Assembly (NCBI RefSeq): GCF_900112175.1
Contig: NZ_FOYT01000007.1
Span: 1 to 64,000 of the forward strand
DNA: 64,000 nt
Direction: 5' to 3'
Source of the DNA: Halogeometricum rufum
Lineage (GTDB): Archaea; Halobacteriota; Halobacteria; Halobacteriales; Haloferacaceae
The notes beneath the pieces are model-generated. The model did not search any database. It had not been told where the DNA came from and saw nothing but the letters and a program-made list of their open reading frames with translations. Of this stretch, positions 37,729 through 45,245 are shown piece by piece. Every line of letters starts with the position of its first letter. Position 1 is the stretch's first letter. A program made the translations under genes and the position numbers.

Positions 37729-37973
37729 GCTGAGTCGCGAGTCGGGGGCCGAACCACCCCCGTGCCAGTTCTCGACCGAAGCGGCCACCGGTTCGATTCG
37801 GACGGTGACTCGGTTCGGTCGGTGTCCGTTTCTCTCTTCCTCTCTGCTGCTCTCGAATCGTCCGACGAGGTCCGCGGATTACTCGCGTTCACGCCCGTGA
37901 CCCGTCACCGTCCCGTTCGGACCACCGATAGAACTAACGACGCGCGAGCGTTCGTCGGGTACGATACGAACGC
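37729..37973. other. Intergenic, nothing recognised
   Basis: The stretch behind katG has no haloarchaeal-like reading frame. GGGGGCCGAACCACCCCC near 37744 can form a hairpin close behind the katG stop and may aid termination. Confidence 0.35.
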
Positions 37974-38105
37974 ATGGACGAGAACGATAGCCAAGTCCGC
38001 CCGGAGTCCGACGGCGCGACGAAACGACGTGTCGACGGCGCGCGACCGGTCGAGCGCTCTCGGACGCGAACCGACGGGGTTCTCCGCTCGCGAACCGACC
38101 GATGA
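37974..38105 (+). CDS. Possible 43-residue upstream ORF
   Basis: An ATG at 37974 opens 43 codons (MDENDSQVRPESDG and on) that end in the TGA overlapping the ATG of the CoA-transferase by 4 nt. It is acidic at first and Arg-rich later, with no recognised motif. The ATGA coupling is the only argument for translation. It may be a leader ORF or chance. Confidence 0.3.
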   Translation: MDENDSQVRPESDGATKRRVDGARPVERSRTRTDGVLRSRTDR

Positions 38106-39328
38106 CCGGCGAAGCCCGTACGCCGGACGGCGACACCGGACCGCTCGACGGACTCACCGTCGTCGACGCCTCCCGCGTCCTCGTGGGGCCGTTCTGCACG
38201 ATGCAACTCGGTGACCTCGGCGCGGACGTCGTCAAGATAGAGCGCCCCGGGAGCGGCGACCAGACCCGCGGTTGGCGGCCGCCGTCGTACGGTGACTCCG
38301 AGGAGAGCGCCTACTACCTGAGTATCAACCGCAACAAGCGGTCGGTCACGCTCGACTTCTCGACCGACGCGGGGCGCGAGGTGTTTCGTGACCTCGTGAG
38401 CGAGGCCGACGTCCTCGTCGAGAACTTCCGCGTCGGGACGATGGAAGAGTGGGGACTCGACTACGAGGACCTCCGCGCGGAGAATCCCGAACTGGTCTAC
38501 TGTTCGCTGTCCGGTTACGGTGAGTGGGGACCGCACAGAGACCGCCCCGCGTACGACATCATGATGCAGGCGGAAGGCGGTCTGATGAGCATCACCGGCG
38601 AAGCGGACGGCCCCCCCGTTCGAGTCGGCGTCGCCATCGCCGACATCGGGGCGGGGATGTACGCCACGCAAGCGATTCTCGCCGCCCTACTGCACCGCGA
38701 ACTCGGCGACGGGACCGGACAGAAAGTCGACGTCAGCCTCCTCGACGGCCAAGTCGCGTGGACGAGCTACATGGCCTCGAACTACTTCGCGACGGGCACC
38801 CCGCCGGGGCGGATGGGAAGCAAACATCCGACTATCACGCCCTACCAGGCCTTCGAGACCCGCGACGACTACGTCGTCGTCGCCTGCGCGTCCGAACACA
38901 TCTGGCCGCGGTTCTGTGCCGCGTTCGACCTGCCGCACCTCGTGGACGACGAGCGCTTCGCGACGAACGCCGACCGCGTCGAGAACCGAGACGCCCTCGA
39001 TTCGATCCTCGACGCGGAACTCGCGACGTACACGACCGACGAAGTCGTCTCGCGCTGTCGCGGCCACGACGTTCCGGTCAGCCCCGTCAACGACATGGAA
39101 GACGTGTTTTCCCACCCACAGGTCGACGCTCGCCGCATGCACCAGACTGTCGAGCATCCCACGGCCGGCACCGTCGAGATGGCCGGGTGCCCCATGCACT
39201 TCTCGGAGACGCCGTCGTCGATTCGCCGCCATCCACCGCTCCTCGGCGAACACACGGAGGAGGTCCTCCGGGAGTACGGGTACCGACCCGAGGACATCGA
39301 ACACCTGCGCGACGTGGGTGCCATCTGA
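38102..39328 (+). CDS. Class III CoA-transferase (CaiB/BaiF family)
   Basis: A 408-residue protein. The N-terminal signature PLDGLTVVDASRVLVGPFCT and GDLGADVVKIERPGSGD, the NRNKRSVTLDFS segment, and the active-site region AIADIGAGMY with Asp181 (by alignment with formyl-CoA transferase) are present. The protein would move CoA between two carboxylic acids as an interlocked dimer. The substrates cannot be read. The gene is alone on the plus strand, directly left of the accessory region; after it the base composition and gene content change. Confidence 0.93.
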   Translation: MTGEARTPDGDTGPLDGLTVVDASRVLVGPFCTMQLGDLGADVVKIERPGSGDQTRGWRPPSYGDSEESAYYLSINRNKRSVTLDFSTDAGREVFRDLVSEADVLVENFRVGTMEEWGLDYEDLRAENPELVYCSLSGYGEWGPHRDRPAYDIMMQAEGGLMSITGEADGPPVRVGVAIADIGAGMYATQAILAALLHRELGDGTGQKVDVSLLDGQVAWTSYMASNYFATGTPPGRMGSKHPTITPYQAFETRDDYVVVACASEHIWPRFCAAFDLPHLVDDERFATNADRVENRDALDSILDAELATYTTDEVVSRCRGHDVPVSPVNDMEDVFSHPQVDARRMHQTVEHPTAGTVEMAGCPMHFSETPSSIRRHPPLLGEHTEEVLREYGYRPEDIEHLRDVGAI

Positions 39329-39464
39329 GGTATCCGTACTCGCTCTCCGATTGAGACGAGATACGCTGCCCGGTCCGTCGAGTGACGTCTCACTGTGCGT
39401 CGTCTCTGGCGACTGGTTACTGATGTGTGCACCTCAGACGCGCTGAGAGTGGAGTAGATCCGAA

Positions 39465-39477
39465 CGGACCCGACGGG
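39465..39477 (+). repeat. Partial copy of tRNA-Arg 3' end (13 nt)
   Basis: CGGACCCGACGGG equals positions 46566-46578, that is the discriminator, acceptor strand and part of the T stem of tRNA-Arg(CCG), in the same orientation. It is the outermost of a series of such copies and may be an old attachment site. Thirteen bases alone could be chance; the series makes that less likely. Confidence 0.5.
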
Positions 39478-39531
39478 CGTCACGCGAGCGTCAGCGAGCG
39501 TGACTACGTCGGGGAAATGAGCGAAGCGAAC

Positions 39532-39578
39532 AGACCCGACGGGCTTTCGTTCGTTGGATGAACGAGGTCTAAATTTCA
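39532..39578 (+). repeat. Direct repeat A, starting with tRNA-Arg 3'-end-like sequence
   Basis: It begins AGACCCGACGGG, one mismatch from the tRNA-Arg 3' end, and continues with sequence similar to 40791-40837 (about three quarters identical over some 46 positions by eye). The two copies flank the HTH/possible toxin pair. Confidence 0.5.
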
Positions 39579-39728
39579 TGGGAATACGGGACTGTACGGC
39601 GCAGTTCTAGCGTGGCCAGTCAACCGTATTTTTGGATTCATTTCGTTCACCAGACGAACGTTGTTCATTCCTTCTCCTCATATTTCCAACCTAGTGGATA
39701 TATGCTCCACCGCTTCGTAGATTCGAGT

Positions 39729-40244
39729 ATGCCCGACGAAACCCGGAACGACTCTCGCGCTTCGATGACCCGGGGTGAGCGAATCCGCGCCGCCGCTCGG
39801 ACGCTCCGAACGCCTCGAACCGCGTCGTGGGTCGCAAACGAGACAGAAGCCTCTGTCAAGACGGCACAGAAGTACCTTGACCAACTGGTCGAGGACAACG
39901 TCCTCCGGAAAATCGAGCAGGGTGGCCAGACGCTCTACTGCGTCGACCAACTCATGGCGACCTATCGCGAGGTCGCGACACTCCAGCGGGAGCACAGCCG
40001 CGAAGAGCTGACGAGTGCCCTCGACTCGATGCGGAGCACAATCACGGACTGGAAGCGATCGTACGACGCCGAGACGCCGGGCGAACTTCGAGCCAGTATC
40101 GCCGACCTTGACGACGCCGACGAAGTCGAGAAGCGCCGGAAGGTCGCCAGCGAGTGGGAGCACCTCGACGACCGCATACCGATCGTTCGGGCGGCGCTCA
40201 ACGAGTACGACTGGGCGACCGACCGAGACTCCATCTCCGCCTGA
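39729..40244 (+). CDS. DUF7342-like winged-helix protein (possible antitoxin)
   Basis: A 171-residue protein from the ATG at 39729. Residues 12-70 form a helix-turn-helix with GERIRAAARTLRTPRTASWV, ASVKTAQKYLDQLVEDNVLR and the wing KIEQGGQTLYCV. The rest is a long, charged helical region (VATLQREHSREELTSALDSM, RRKVASEWEHLDDRIPIVRA) likely to make dimers. Similar HTH proteins in haloarchaea are often followed by a small partner gene, as here with 4 bases between. A toxin-antitoxin or regulator pair is inferred. It lies between direct repeats related to the tRNA-Arg 3' end. Confidence 0.72.
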   Translation: MPDETRNDSRASMTRGERIRAAARTLRTPRTASWVANETEASVKTAQKYLDQLVEDNVLRKIEQGGQTLYCVDQLMATYREVATLQREHSREELTSALDSMRSTITDWKRSYDAETPGELRASIADLDDADEVEKRRKVASEWEHLDDRIPIVRAALNEYDWATDRDSISA

Positions 40245-40248
40245 CCAG

Positions 40249-40689
40249 ATGGGGCTATCAGGAACTGTCGACAGCTCGGTCTACGAGGGGTTGAAAGATG
40301 TCCTGCAGCGACACCCTGCGGTCACCTCGGTATCCTACGAACCGAACAGCATCGTCAAGAAATTCATCCAAGCTCAAGTCGATCCGAATCGAGTCGTGCC
40401 GACGACTGGTCCAGAGTCACCGACACTCGACGTTGAGTGGCGCTTCGTTGGAGACGAGTCACAGTTTCGGATACATTACGGAGACCCAAACACAGGGTTC
40501 AACTGTGGATGGCATCGTGACGACGATCATCCAGAACTGGGGGACGTTCACTTCCAGTATTACCACCCGGTATCGGCTGAGACCAACCACAAGGCTGTGG
40601 AGTTCGAGAAGCAGATTCCGACGGAGATTCTGTGGACGGTTCTGGACAGATTGTTTCAAGAGCAGCTTCCGGAACTCACGATGGAATAG
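40249..40689 (+). CDS. Small partner of the HTH protein, possible TumE-like toxin
   Basis: A 146-residue protein that starts 4 bases after the HTH gene. Its core is VDSSVYEGLKDVLQRHPAVT, WRFVGDESQFRIHYGDP, NCGWHRDDDHPELGDVHFQ and YYHPVSAETNHKAVEFE. The beta-strand then His/Asp-rich pattern (HRDDDHPE, DVHFQ) vaguely recalls TumE/DUF6516 toxins, but the match is weak and was made by eye. Codon use is less GC-biased than in the core genome (many GA and TT-rich codons). The tight pairing with an HTH gene supports a toxin-antitoxin unit; enzymatic activity is unproven. Confidence 0.6.
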   Translation: MGLSGTVDSSVYEGLKDVLQRHPAVTSVSYEPNSIVKKFIQAQVDPNRVVPTTGPESPTLDVEWRFVGDESQFRIHYGDPNTGFNCGWHRDDDHPELGDVHFQYYHPVSAETNHKAVEFEKQIPTEILWTVLDRLFQEQLPELTME

Positions 40690-40790
40690 GTAGAGTTGGA
40701 AACGAACGAAATCTTCGGCAGTTCGTTCGTTGAATCGAAGATGGGCTTTCTGGAGCCTCTTTGGGCTGAACGTGCGGCTTTAGAAGATGA

Positions 40791-40837
40791 CGGACCCGAC
40801 GGGAGTTCGGTCAACGGATGGACGAGTCGATATTTCG
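40791..40837 (+). repeat. Direct repeat B, starting with tRNA-Arg 3' end (13 nt exact)
   Basis: It begins CGGACCCGACGGG, identical to 46566-46578, and resembles repeat A over its full length. It ends the HTH/toxin cassette and starts the MNT-HEPN cassette. Confidence 0.55.
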
Positions 40838-40923
40838 AATGTCTCAGGCGCTCTGAAGCTTGCGTAAGACACCAGCATGGTTCGCCACGGAGCCAAACAT
40901 TTGGTTCACTCGCTGAACGATGC

Positions 40924-41409
40924 TTATTCGCAGATACACTCGTGCTTTTTCGCGGACTGGTTCACGACGTACTCGTGTGTCTCCGACCCGAGTCCGTACA
41001 TCCTCTCCGCACGCTCTCTGGCAGCGAGTCCATCCTGATAGTACGTCTTGGCTCGATGGTTTCGCCAGAGGTCCTGAAGATTTTCGGCGACGTGTTCCGA
41101 GAGTATGCCGCGTCTCGCCGCTTCGGTGTACACGCCCGGATGCGTTCCGGGCAGGTCTCGTGGTTCGACGCCACCTTCGAGCAGTTTGAACTCGACGACT
41201 CGCTCGACGGCGACGAACGACGCCTCGATGACCAAGGTGTAGAATCCCTGCTCCAGCAGTGCCTCTGCACCTGCGAGCATTCGGCACGACTTACGGAGTT
41301 GAAGCACGTCCGCCTCGTTCGTCTCCAAGCCATCCTCGACCTCGTCGGGTCGTCGGTCGAAGGCGGCCTGCACTTCGTCTACGAGCGTCTCGATTCGGTT
41401 GCTACTCAC
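40924..41409 (-). CDS. HEPN-domain protein (toxin partner of the MNT gene)
   Basis: A 161-residue, all-helical protein. LRKSCRMLAGAEALLEQGFY, LVIEASFVAVERVVEFKLLE and the C-terminal LQDLWRNHRAKTYYQDGLA, with R-N-x-x-A-K-x-Y-Y in place of the usual R-x4-6-H, match the HEPN pattern of four-helix proteins. Many HEPN proteins are RNases; here the final His of the motif appears to be Lys, so the activity needs checking. It is cotranscribed with the MNT gene upstream (8-base overlap), a standard toxin-antitoxin order. Confidence 0.75.
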   Translation of the reverse strand: MSSNRIETLVDEVQAAFDRRPDEVEDGLETNEADVLQLRKSCRMLAGAEALLEQGFYTLVIEASFVAVERVVEFKLLEGGVEPRDLPGTHPGVYTEAARRGILSEHVAENLQDLWRNHRAKTYYQDGLAARERAERMYGLGSETHEYVVNQSAKKHECICE

Positions 41410-42091
41410 TACTCACCACCTCTGTTCGGATCTGTTGGAACTCGTCGCCGCCGTAGACGGTGACCCCTTCTCGGAATATCTCGCGTAGCTTCTCCCCTGC
41501 ACGGCGAGCGCTCTCGCCGGACTCGACGAACGGTTCGACCGTGTATCGGTCGCCGTCGAATCGTTCCTCGCCCAGTTCGTTCGCTACGTCGGAGACGAGA
41601 CGACGTGCGACGGTTCGGTCGCCGTCGACGAGGACGAACGCGTCGATGTCGCTCTTCCTGTCGGCTTCGCCGCGAGCGACGCTTCCGAACACGAGGACGC
41701 CGAGCAACTGGTCGACGTCGTCGGCGTCTCCGATTGCCGTCTCGATTCGTTCGACGAACGCCCGAATCGGAGCGTGGTACTCTGTCTGTTCGATGCCGAG
41801 TATCGGGTCGTCTTTCTGTAACTGCGCGGGATCGATAGCGACGTACTTTCGCTGCGCGGTTTCGCGTACCTGTACCACGCCGAGGTTTTCGAGAAACTCG
41901 ACTGCTCGCCAGACCGTCGACCGACTATGGTCCGTGACGTCGGCGAGTTCTCTCAGCGTGAACTCCGACTCGTGGGCGTCGACGATGTGCCGCAACACCG
42001 CGTCGGCCGCACGGAGTCTGAACACTCTCGTATCGTCGCCGGGGGCGATTCGGAGGCAGACACTTATACCTTGTTTCGTCTCGCCGGACAC
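41402..42091 (-). CDS. Nucleotidyltransferase (MNT) with N-terminal winged helix, antitoxin type
   Basis: A 229-residue protein. Residues 20-80 form a winged helix (AADAVLRHIVDAHESEFTLR, ELADVTDHSRSTVWRAVEFL). Residues ~120-205 form a minimal nucleotidyltransferase: LLGVLVFGSVARGEADRKSD followed by IDAFVLVDGDRTVARRL, with the catalytic G-S-x2-R-G-x5-D-x-D intact. MNT antitoxins AMPylate their HEPN toxin. The fused winged helix means it can also repress its own promoter. A TTATATC box just upstream (about 42108-42116, minus) fits a leaderless start. Confidence 0.85.
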   Translation of the reverse strand: MSGETKQGISVCLRIAPGDDTRVFRLRAADAVLRHIVDAHESEFTLRELADVTDHSRSTVWRAVEFLENLGVVQVRETAQRKYVAIDPAQLQKDDPILGIEQTEYHAPIRAFVERIETAIGDADDVDQLLGVLVFGSVARGEADRKSDIDAFVLVDGDRTVARRLVSDVANELGEERFDGDRYTVEPFVESGESARRAGEKLREIFREGVTVYGGDEFQQIRTEVVSSE

Positions 42092-42247
42092 TGTCTGATT
42101 CTGTGCAACGAGATATAATAAACGTTTCCTCGATCAGCGTGAGAACAGAGACCTGCTTGCTGAACGAATGCTCCGACAGTTCGTTTATCAGGTTGAAAAA
42201 CAGCACTACAGGCCCTGGAAAAGAGCATAACTGCCTCAAAGAACCAA

Positions 42248-42270
42248 CGGACCTGACGGGATTTGAACCC
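42248..42270 (+). repeat. tRNA-Arg 3'-end copy (22 of 23 nt)
   Basis: It is CGGACCTGACGGGATTTGAACCC, split here as CGGACCTGACGGG plus ATTTGAACCC; one base (T for C) differs from 46566-46588. It covers the acceptor 3' strand and T arm of tRNA-Arg(CCG), in the same orientation. The rest of the tRNA is absent, so this is an attachment-site remnant and not a gene. Confidence 0.8.
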
Positions 42271-42363
42271 AGGTCGTTCCGTTCGCTTCGCTCACGTCAC
42301 TCCCTGATTCAAATCCCGCGGCTGTCGCTATTCTACGCTCACTTCGTTCGCGATAGAATAGCG
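42257..42363. other. Double hairpin between the two attachment-site copies
   Basis: CGGGATTTGAA (42257-42267) pairs with TTCAAATCCCG (42308-42318), so an inverted T-arm copy faces the first. CGCTATTCTA (42326-42335) pairs with TAGAATAGCG (42354-42363), whose end merges into the next attachment-site copy. The two stems could be binding sites for the integrase or leftovers of a past inversion. Confidence 0.55.
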
Positions 42364-42379
42364 GACCCGACGGGATTTG
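42362..42379 (+). repeat. Left attachment site (attL) of the integrative element
   Basis: CGGACCCGACGGGATTTG is identical to 46566-46583 in tRNA-Arg, in direct orientation, with an inserted G right after. It lies 94 bases before the integrase gene, the usual place of the distal att copy. Confidence 0.8.
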
Positions 42380-42472
42380 GAACCACGCTCCACCCAGAAA
42401 CCGAACACAGGCCACTCTGACCCCTCTCACGGCGGCCTGCGCCGGACAGTCTGGCTTCTACGGAGAAAACCC

Positions 42473-43504
42473 ATGTCAGACACGAACGACTTGGAACCCA
42501 TCGACCCGCCGACCGCGGTGGAGATGTACCTCCAAGAACGAAGCCAAGAACTCGCAGATGCGAGTCATCAAGCGCACAGATACCGACTGAATCACTTCCT
42601 CCGGTGGTGCGAGGAAGTCGAGCACGTCGACAACCTGAACGAACTCACGGGCCGGAAACTCCACCAGTACCGGCTGTGGAGACGTGAGGACGGCGACTTA
42701 TCGAACGTCAGTCTCAAGACGCAGATGGACACGCTACGGGTGTTCGTCCGCTTCTGCGAGCGCATTGACGCTGTCACGCGGAATCTGCACGAGGCTGTCG
42801 TCTCGCCCTCGTTGTCCCCCGGCGAGGACCACAAAGAGGTGATGCTGGAAAGCGACGACGCAGAGGAACTGTTAGCCCACTTAGAACGGTTCGAATACGC
42901 GTCCTTCCAGCACGCGATGTTTACGCTTCTGTGGCACACGGGGATGCGTCTCGGGGCGATTCGCAGCATCGACGTGAACGACTATGACCCAACGCAGTCG
43001 CGGGTCCGCCTCCGGCACCGTCCCGCCGAGGATACGCCGTTGAAGAACGGGAACGAGGGAGAGCGACTGATAGCCCTGCGGCAGGAGATATGCGACGTTC
43101 TCGACGACTGGATAGCCCATCGACGGCCCGACGTGACGGACGCATACGGCCGTGAGCCGCTATTCAGCACGACGCAGGGCCGAGCGTCCCGAACGACGGT
43201 ACGGGAGACTGTGTACCGCCTCACGCGGCCCTGCGAGTTCACGGGCGACTGTCCGCACGGTCGAGAGATAGCCGACTGTGAGGCGACGAACGATGCACAG
43301 AAGACGGCGAGTAAGTGCCCGTCGTCGGTCTCTCCGCACGACGTGAGGCGCGGCAGCATCACGTACTTCCTCACTCGCGACGTACCCGAGAAAGTCGTCA
43401 GTGACCGCATGAACGTCGGCCAGCAAGTCCTCGGGAAGCACTACGACCAACGGACGGAGGAGCAGAAGGTAGAGCAACGAAGGGGGTATCTCACGAATAT
43501 CTGA
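42473..43504 (+). CDS. Tyrosine recombinase (integrase)
   Basis: A 343-residue integrase from the ATG at 42473. The N-terminal SAM-like, core-binding region covers 14-110 (VEMYLQERSQELADASHQAH; LKTQMDTLRVFVRFCERIDA). The catalytic domain has Arg159 (HTGMRLGAIRSID), Lys191 (TPLKNGNEGERLIAL), His289-x2-Arg292 (SPHDVRRGSIT), and Tyr324 preceded by His323 (LGKHYDQRTEEQKVEQRR). All catalytic residues are present, so it may still be active. A Cys-rich insert CEFTGDCPHGREIADC sits before the HxxR motif and could bind zinc. It is the phage-type haloarchaeal family, not the SSV-type split by integration. Confidence 0.94.
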   Translation: MSDTNDLEPIDPPTAVEMYLQERSQELADASHQAHRYRLNHFLRWCEEVEHVDNLNELTGRKLHQYRLWRREDGDLSNVSLKTQMDTLRVFVRFCERIDAVTRNLHEAVVSPSLSPGEDHKEVMLESDDAEELLAHLERFEYASFQHAMFTLLWHTGMRLGAIRSIDVNDYDPTQSRVRLRHRPAEDTPLKNGNEGERLIALRQEICDVLDDWIAHRRPDVTDAYGREPLFSTTQGRASRTTVRETVYRLTRPCEFTGDCPHGREIADCEATNDAQKTASKCPSSVSPHDVRRGSITYFLTRDVPEKVVSDRMNVGQQVLGKHYDQRTEEQKVEQRRGYLTNI

Positions 43505-43596
43505 ATCACATACCGTTTTCTGTGACTAGAGGATAGCACACCAGCCACTTTCATATAGGCGAATGACATTTACTACCCGACGTACCAGACGTACGT

Positions 43597-43899
43597 ATGT
43601 CGCGCATTCCAACAATAGAAGAATGGATTGAGGAAATTGATGAGAAGGTAAGTGACTTCGAGAATTTCACATCTAATCATGCTCACAAAGAATCTCTACG
43701 AGAGACACTCGAAGAAGTCGAGAGTATTCTAGGACCGAGAGGAGTTGAGAGGGTGGCAAGTACGGCGGTCGAACATGCAGAAAATAATCGACATCCAACG
43801 GCAGATTATGTAAGAGGTGTTGCTCGTCAGGTAGTGATTGAAGAATACGACGAAGAAATACCACCCGGGTCGTCACTTCTACGGAGCAGAAACGGATAG
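43597..43899 (+). CDS. Element-encoded protein of unknown function, 100 aa
   Basis: A 100-residue, mostly helical acidic protein (PTIEEWIEEIDEKVSDFENF; LRETLEEVESILGPRGVERV; VRGVARQVVIEEYDEEIPPG). No cysteine and no TM helix. The codons are AT-rich (GAA, ATT, AGA are common), unlike the chromosome, which marks it as acquired. It lies 92 bases behind the integrase in the same orientation. It could be an excisionase or accessory factor by place and size, but it has no recognised fold. Confidence 0.65.
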   Translation: MSRIPTIEEWIEEIDEKVSDFENFTSNHAHKESLRETLEEVESILGPRGVERVASTAVEHAENNRHPTADYVRGVARQVVIEEYDEEIPPGSSLLRSRNG

Positions 43900-44113
43900 A
43901 CATAACGTATTTCTCTGCCTAAATGGGTGGATGTCTCTGAGTTCCATAGCCAGAGAGTTCCGAATCGGGTGGATTCTTCTAGCAACGCGGAATGCTAAAC
44001 GCTCGTCGACACTATCTTTGCCCTTCATTCGCCGGTTGGGTCACGATTCCAGGGGTGTTTCATTCCGAGTATCGGCTATTATCGGTACTCCAGTGAAGTT
44101 GACTATATCCCCT

Positions 44114-44341
44114 TCACCGACCACTTAGGAGATACAGAAACGCCGGAGGTGTACCAATCACCAACAGGATGAAACCAGCTACCAACCCATCATTGAACGA
44201 CTCTCCTGCACGATAGAGATGATCGCCGGCTTCTGGAGCCAATGAAGCTGTATTTGAGAGAACGAAGATGTCCAAGAAAATAACGAGTCCTGTGATAACC
44301 GCACTGAGAACAAGTATCTCCACCTCTGCTCGGTTAGTCAT
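44114..44341 (-). CDS. Small double-TM protein of the element (A)
   Basis: A 75-residue protein with two hydrophobic helices (about 7-28 and 50-71) and a short loop NTASLAPEAGDHLYRAGESF. Both ends are polar. It starts inside the stop of the next leftward gene (ATGA overlap), so the two are one operon. Holin-like or envelope roles fit a small paired membrane protein, but no family is recognised. Confidence 0.65.
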   Translation of the reverse strand: MTNRAEVEILVLSAVITGLVIFLDIFVLSNTASLAPEAGDHLYRAGESFNDGLVAGFILLVIGTPPAFLYLLSGR

Positions 44342-44520
44342 AGTAAATCCAGTACATAGATCGCAACCCCTGCCCCAGGAACAAGGATGCCCAGTCCGAT
44401 GAGCAATGTCCCGACCGTCGGAGCTACGACTGGGTAGTGATTGGCAAGTGTGACGAGTACGGCAGCGACTACTGCGGCGACGATGAGTGACTTGGTTACC
44501 TGTTCCACAATCTCTGTCAT
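44338..44520 (-). CDS. Small double-TM protein of the element (B)
   Basis: A 60-residue protein: MTEIVEQVTK, a first helix LIVAAVVAAVLVTLANHY, a Pro-containing turn and a second helix LLIGLGILVPGAGVAIYVL. It is coupled to protein A by a 4-base overlap and is the first gene of that pair. Composition is like small membrane proteins of archaeal viruses and plasmids; function unknown. Confidence 0.65.
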   Translation of the reverse strand: MTEIVEQVTKSLIVAAVVAAVLVTLANHYPVVAPTVGTLLIGLGILVPGAGVAIYVLDLL

Positions 44521-44725
44521 TCTATTTGACTGTCAATGTCTCAGCATATATAATGTCGGAAGTGGCGCGCTACGAGAGTTGAGAGTGTTGGTACCGAGAC
44601 ACAATCTTAGGGCAACAACGAGGGAGTTCGCACGGACTGTGCGAGTCTCACGGGCTTTATTTCGGTAGGTGACTGTGCGACGAACGGGAGACGAGAGACG
44701 GCCTCTCACAGGCTGTCAGTCGCCT

Positions 44726-44947
44726 TCACGTCGCTCTCTCGAACACGTACCGCATCCACGGCATCTCTCCGACAGACTCCTCGCTGACTAACTTCCAGTC
44801 GTCGAGACGCTCATAGTCGATGCGATAACTGTGTTTCCTCGAATCAACGTCCACAACGATCGTCTCGCCGTCTACCTCCCGAATCTCGTAATCTGTTGCC
44901 CATCCGTCAACGAACTGCTCAACCACTTTGGTATTCTCTCGCATCAT
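44726..44947 (-). CDS. Small acidic protein of the element
   Basis: A 73-residue protein: NTKVVEQFVDGWATDYEIRE, VDGETIVVDVDSRKHSYRID, YERLDDWKLVSEESVGEMPW. The pattern is a small alpha/beta fold, soluble and rich in Trp, Tyr and Asp. Two Met codons are adjacent at the start (44947, 44944). A TTTTACGG-like box lies ~28 bases before. Not recognised. Confidence 0.6.
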   Translation of the reverse strand: MMRENTKVVEQFVDGWATDYEIREVDGETIVVDVDSRKHSYRIDYERLDDWKLVSEESVGEMPWMRYVFERAT

Positions 44948-45062
44948 CGCAGTTAGACTGAATCGCTAAACCGCCGTAAAACCTTCTAACAGCCCTGCTA
45001 ACGATGGAATGCAAACCAAACATACCAACCATAGCAAGTCGTCAGGATGGGCACCGCGGTAA

Positions 45063-45245
45063 TCAGTCGAGCGGCGTCCACTCACCCGTTGCTACGCGTC
45101 GCTTCACCTCTCGCACTTCCACGGTGAACGCGTCGTCTCCCTCCGGCGTCCGAAACCAGAACCGGCGGGTGTCCTCACCGGGATACGTACCGCTCTCGAA
45201 AGCAACGACCACGTTTCCGTCCGCAGTTCGGTATCTGGATTCCAT
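45063..45245 (-). CDS. Small beta-rich protein of the element
   Basis: A 60-residue protein from the ATG at 45245, 25 bases behind a GAATAAACC box that sets the start. The sequence (ESRYRTADGNVVVAFESGTY, DTRRFWFRTPEGDDAFTVEV, REVKRRVATGEWTPLD) suggests five or six beta strands. A GTG at 45275 would overlap the promoter. Not recognised; it reads leftward, like the other three in this half. Confidence 0.55.
   Translation of the reverse strand: MESRYRTADGNVVVAFESGTYPGEDTRRFWFRTPEGDDAFTVEVREVKRRVATGEWTPLD

Larger units (their letters stand above)
39329..39728. other. 400-base non-coding left border of the accessory region
   Basis: No gene is seen. It holds two partial copies of the tRNA-Arg 3' end (see separate entries) and an inverted repeat CGTTC/GAACG around 39648-39665 ahead of the HTH gene. 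The rest is GC-poor compared with the flanking chromosome. It reads as the outer edge of the integrated region. Confidence 0.5.

Noticed and set aside
42300-42322. Possible second tRNA on the plus strand (T-arm-like TTCAAATCCCG)
   Set aside because: Only the T-arm is present; no acceptor, D or anticodon arms, so it is a fragment related to the attachment site.
43900-44113. Possible gene in the AT-rich spacer behind the 100-residue protein
   Set aside because: Short frames only, none with a promoter or a plausible protein sequence.
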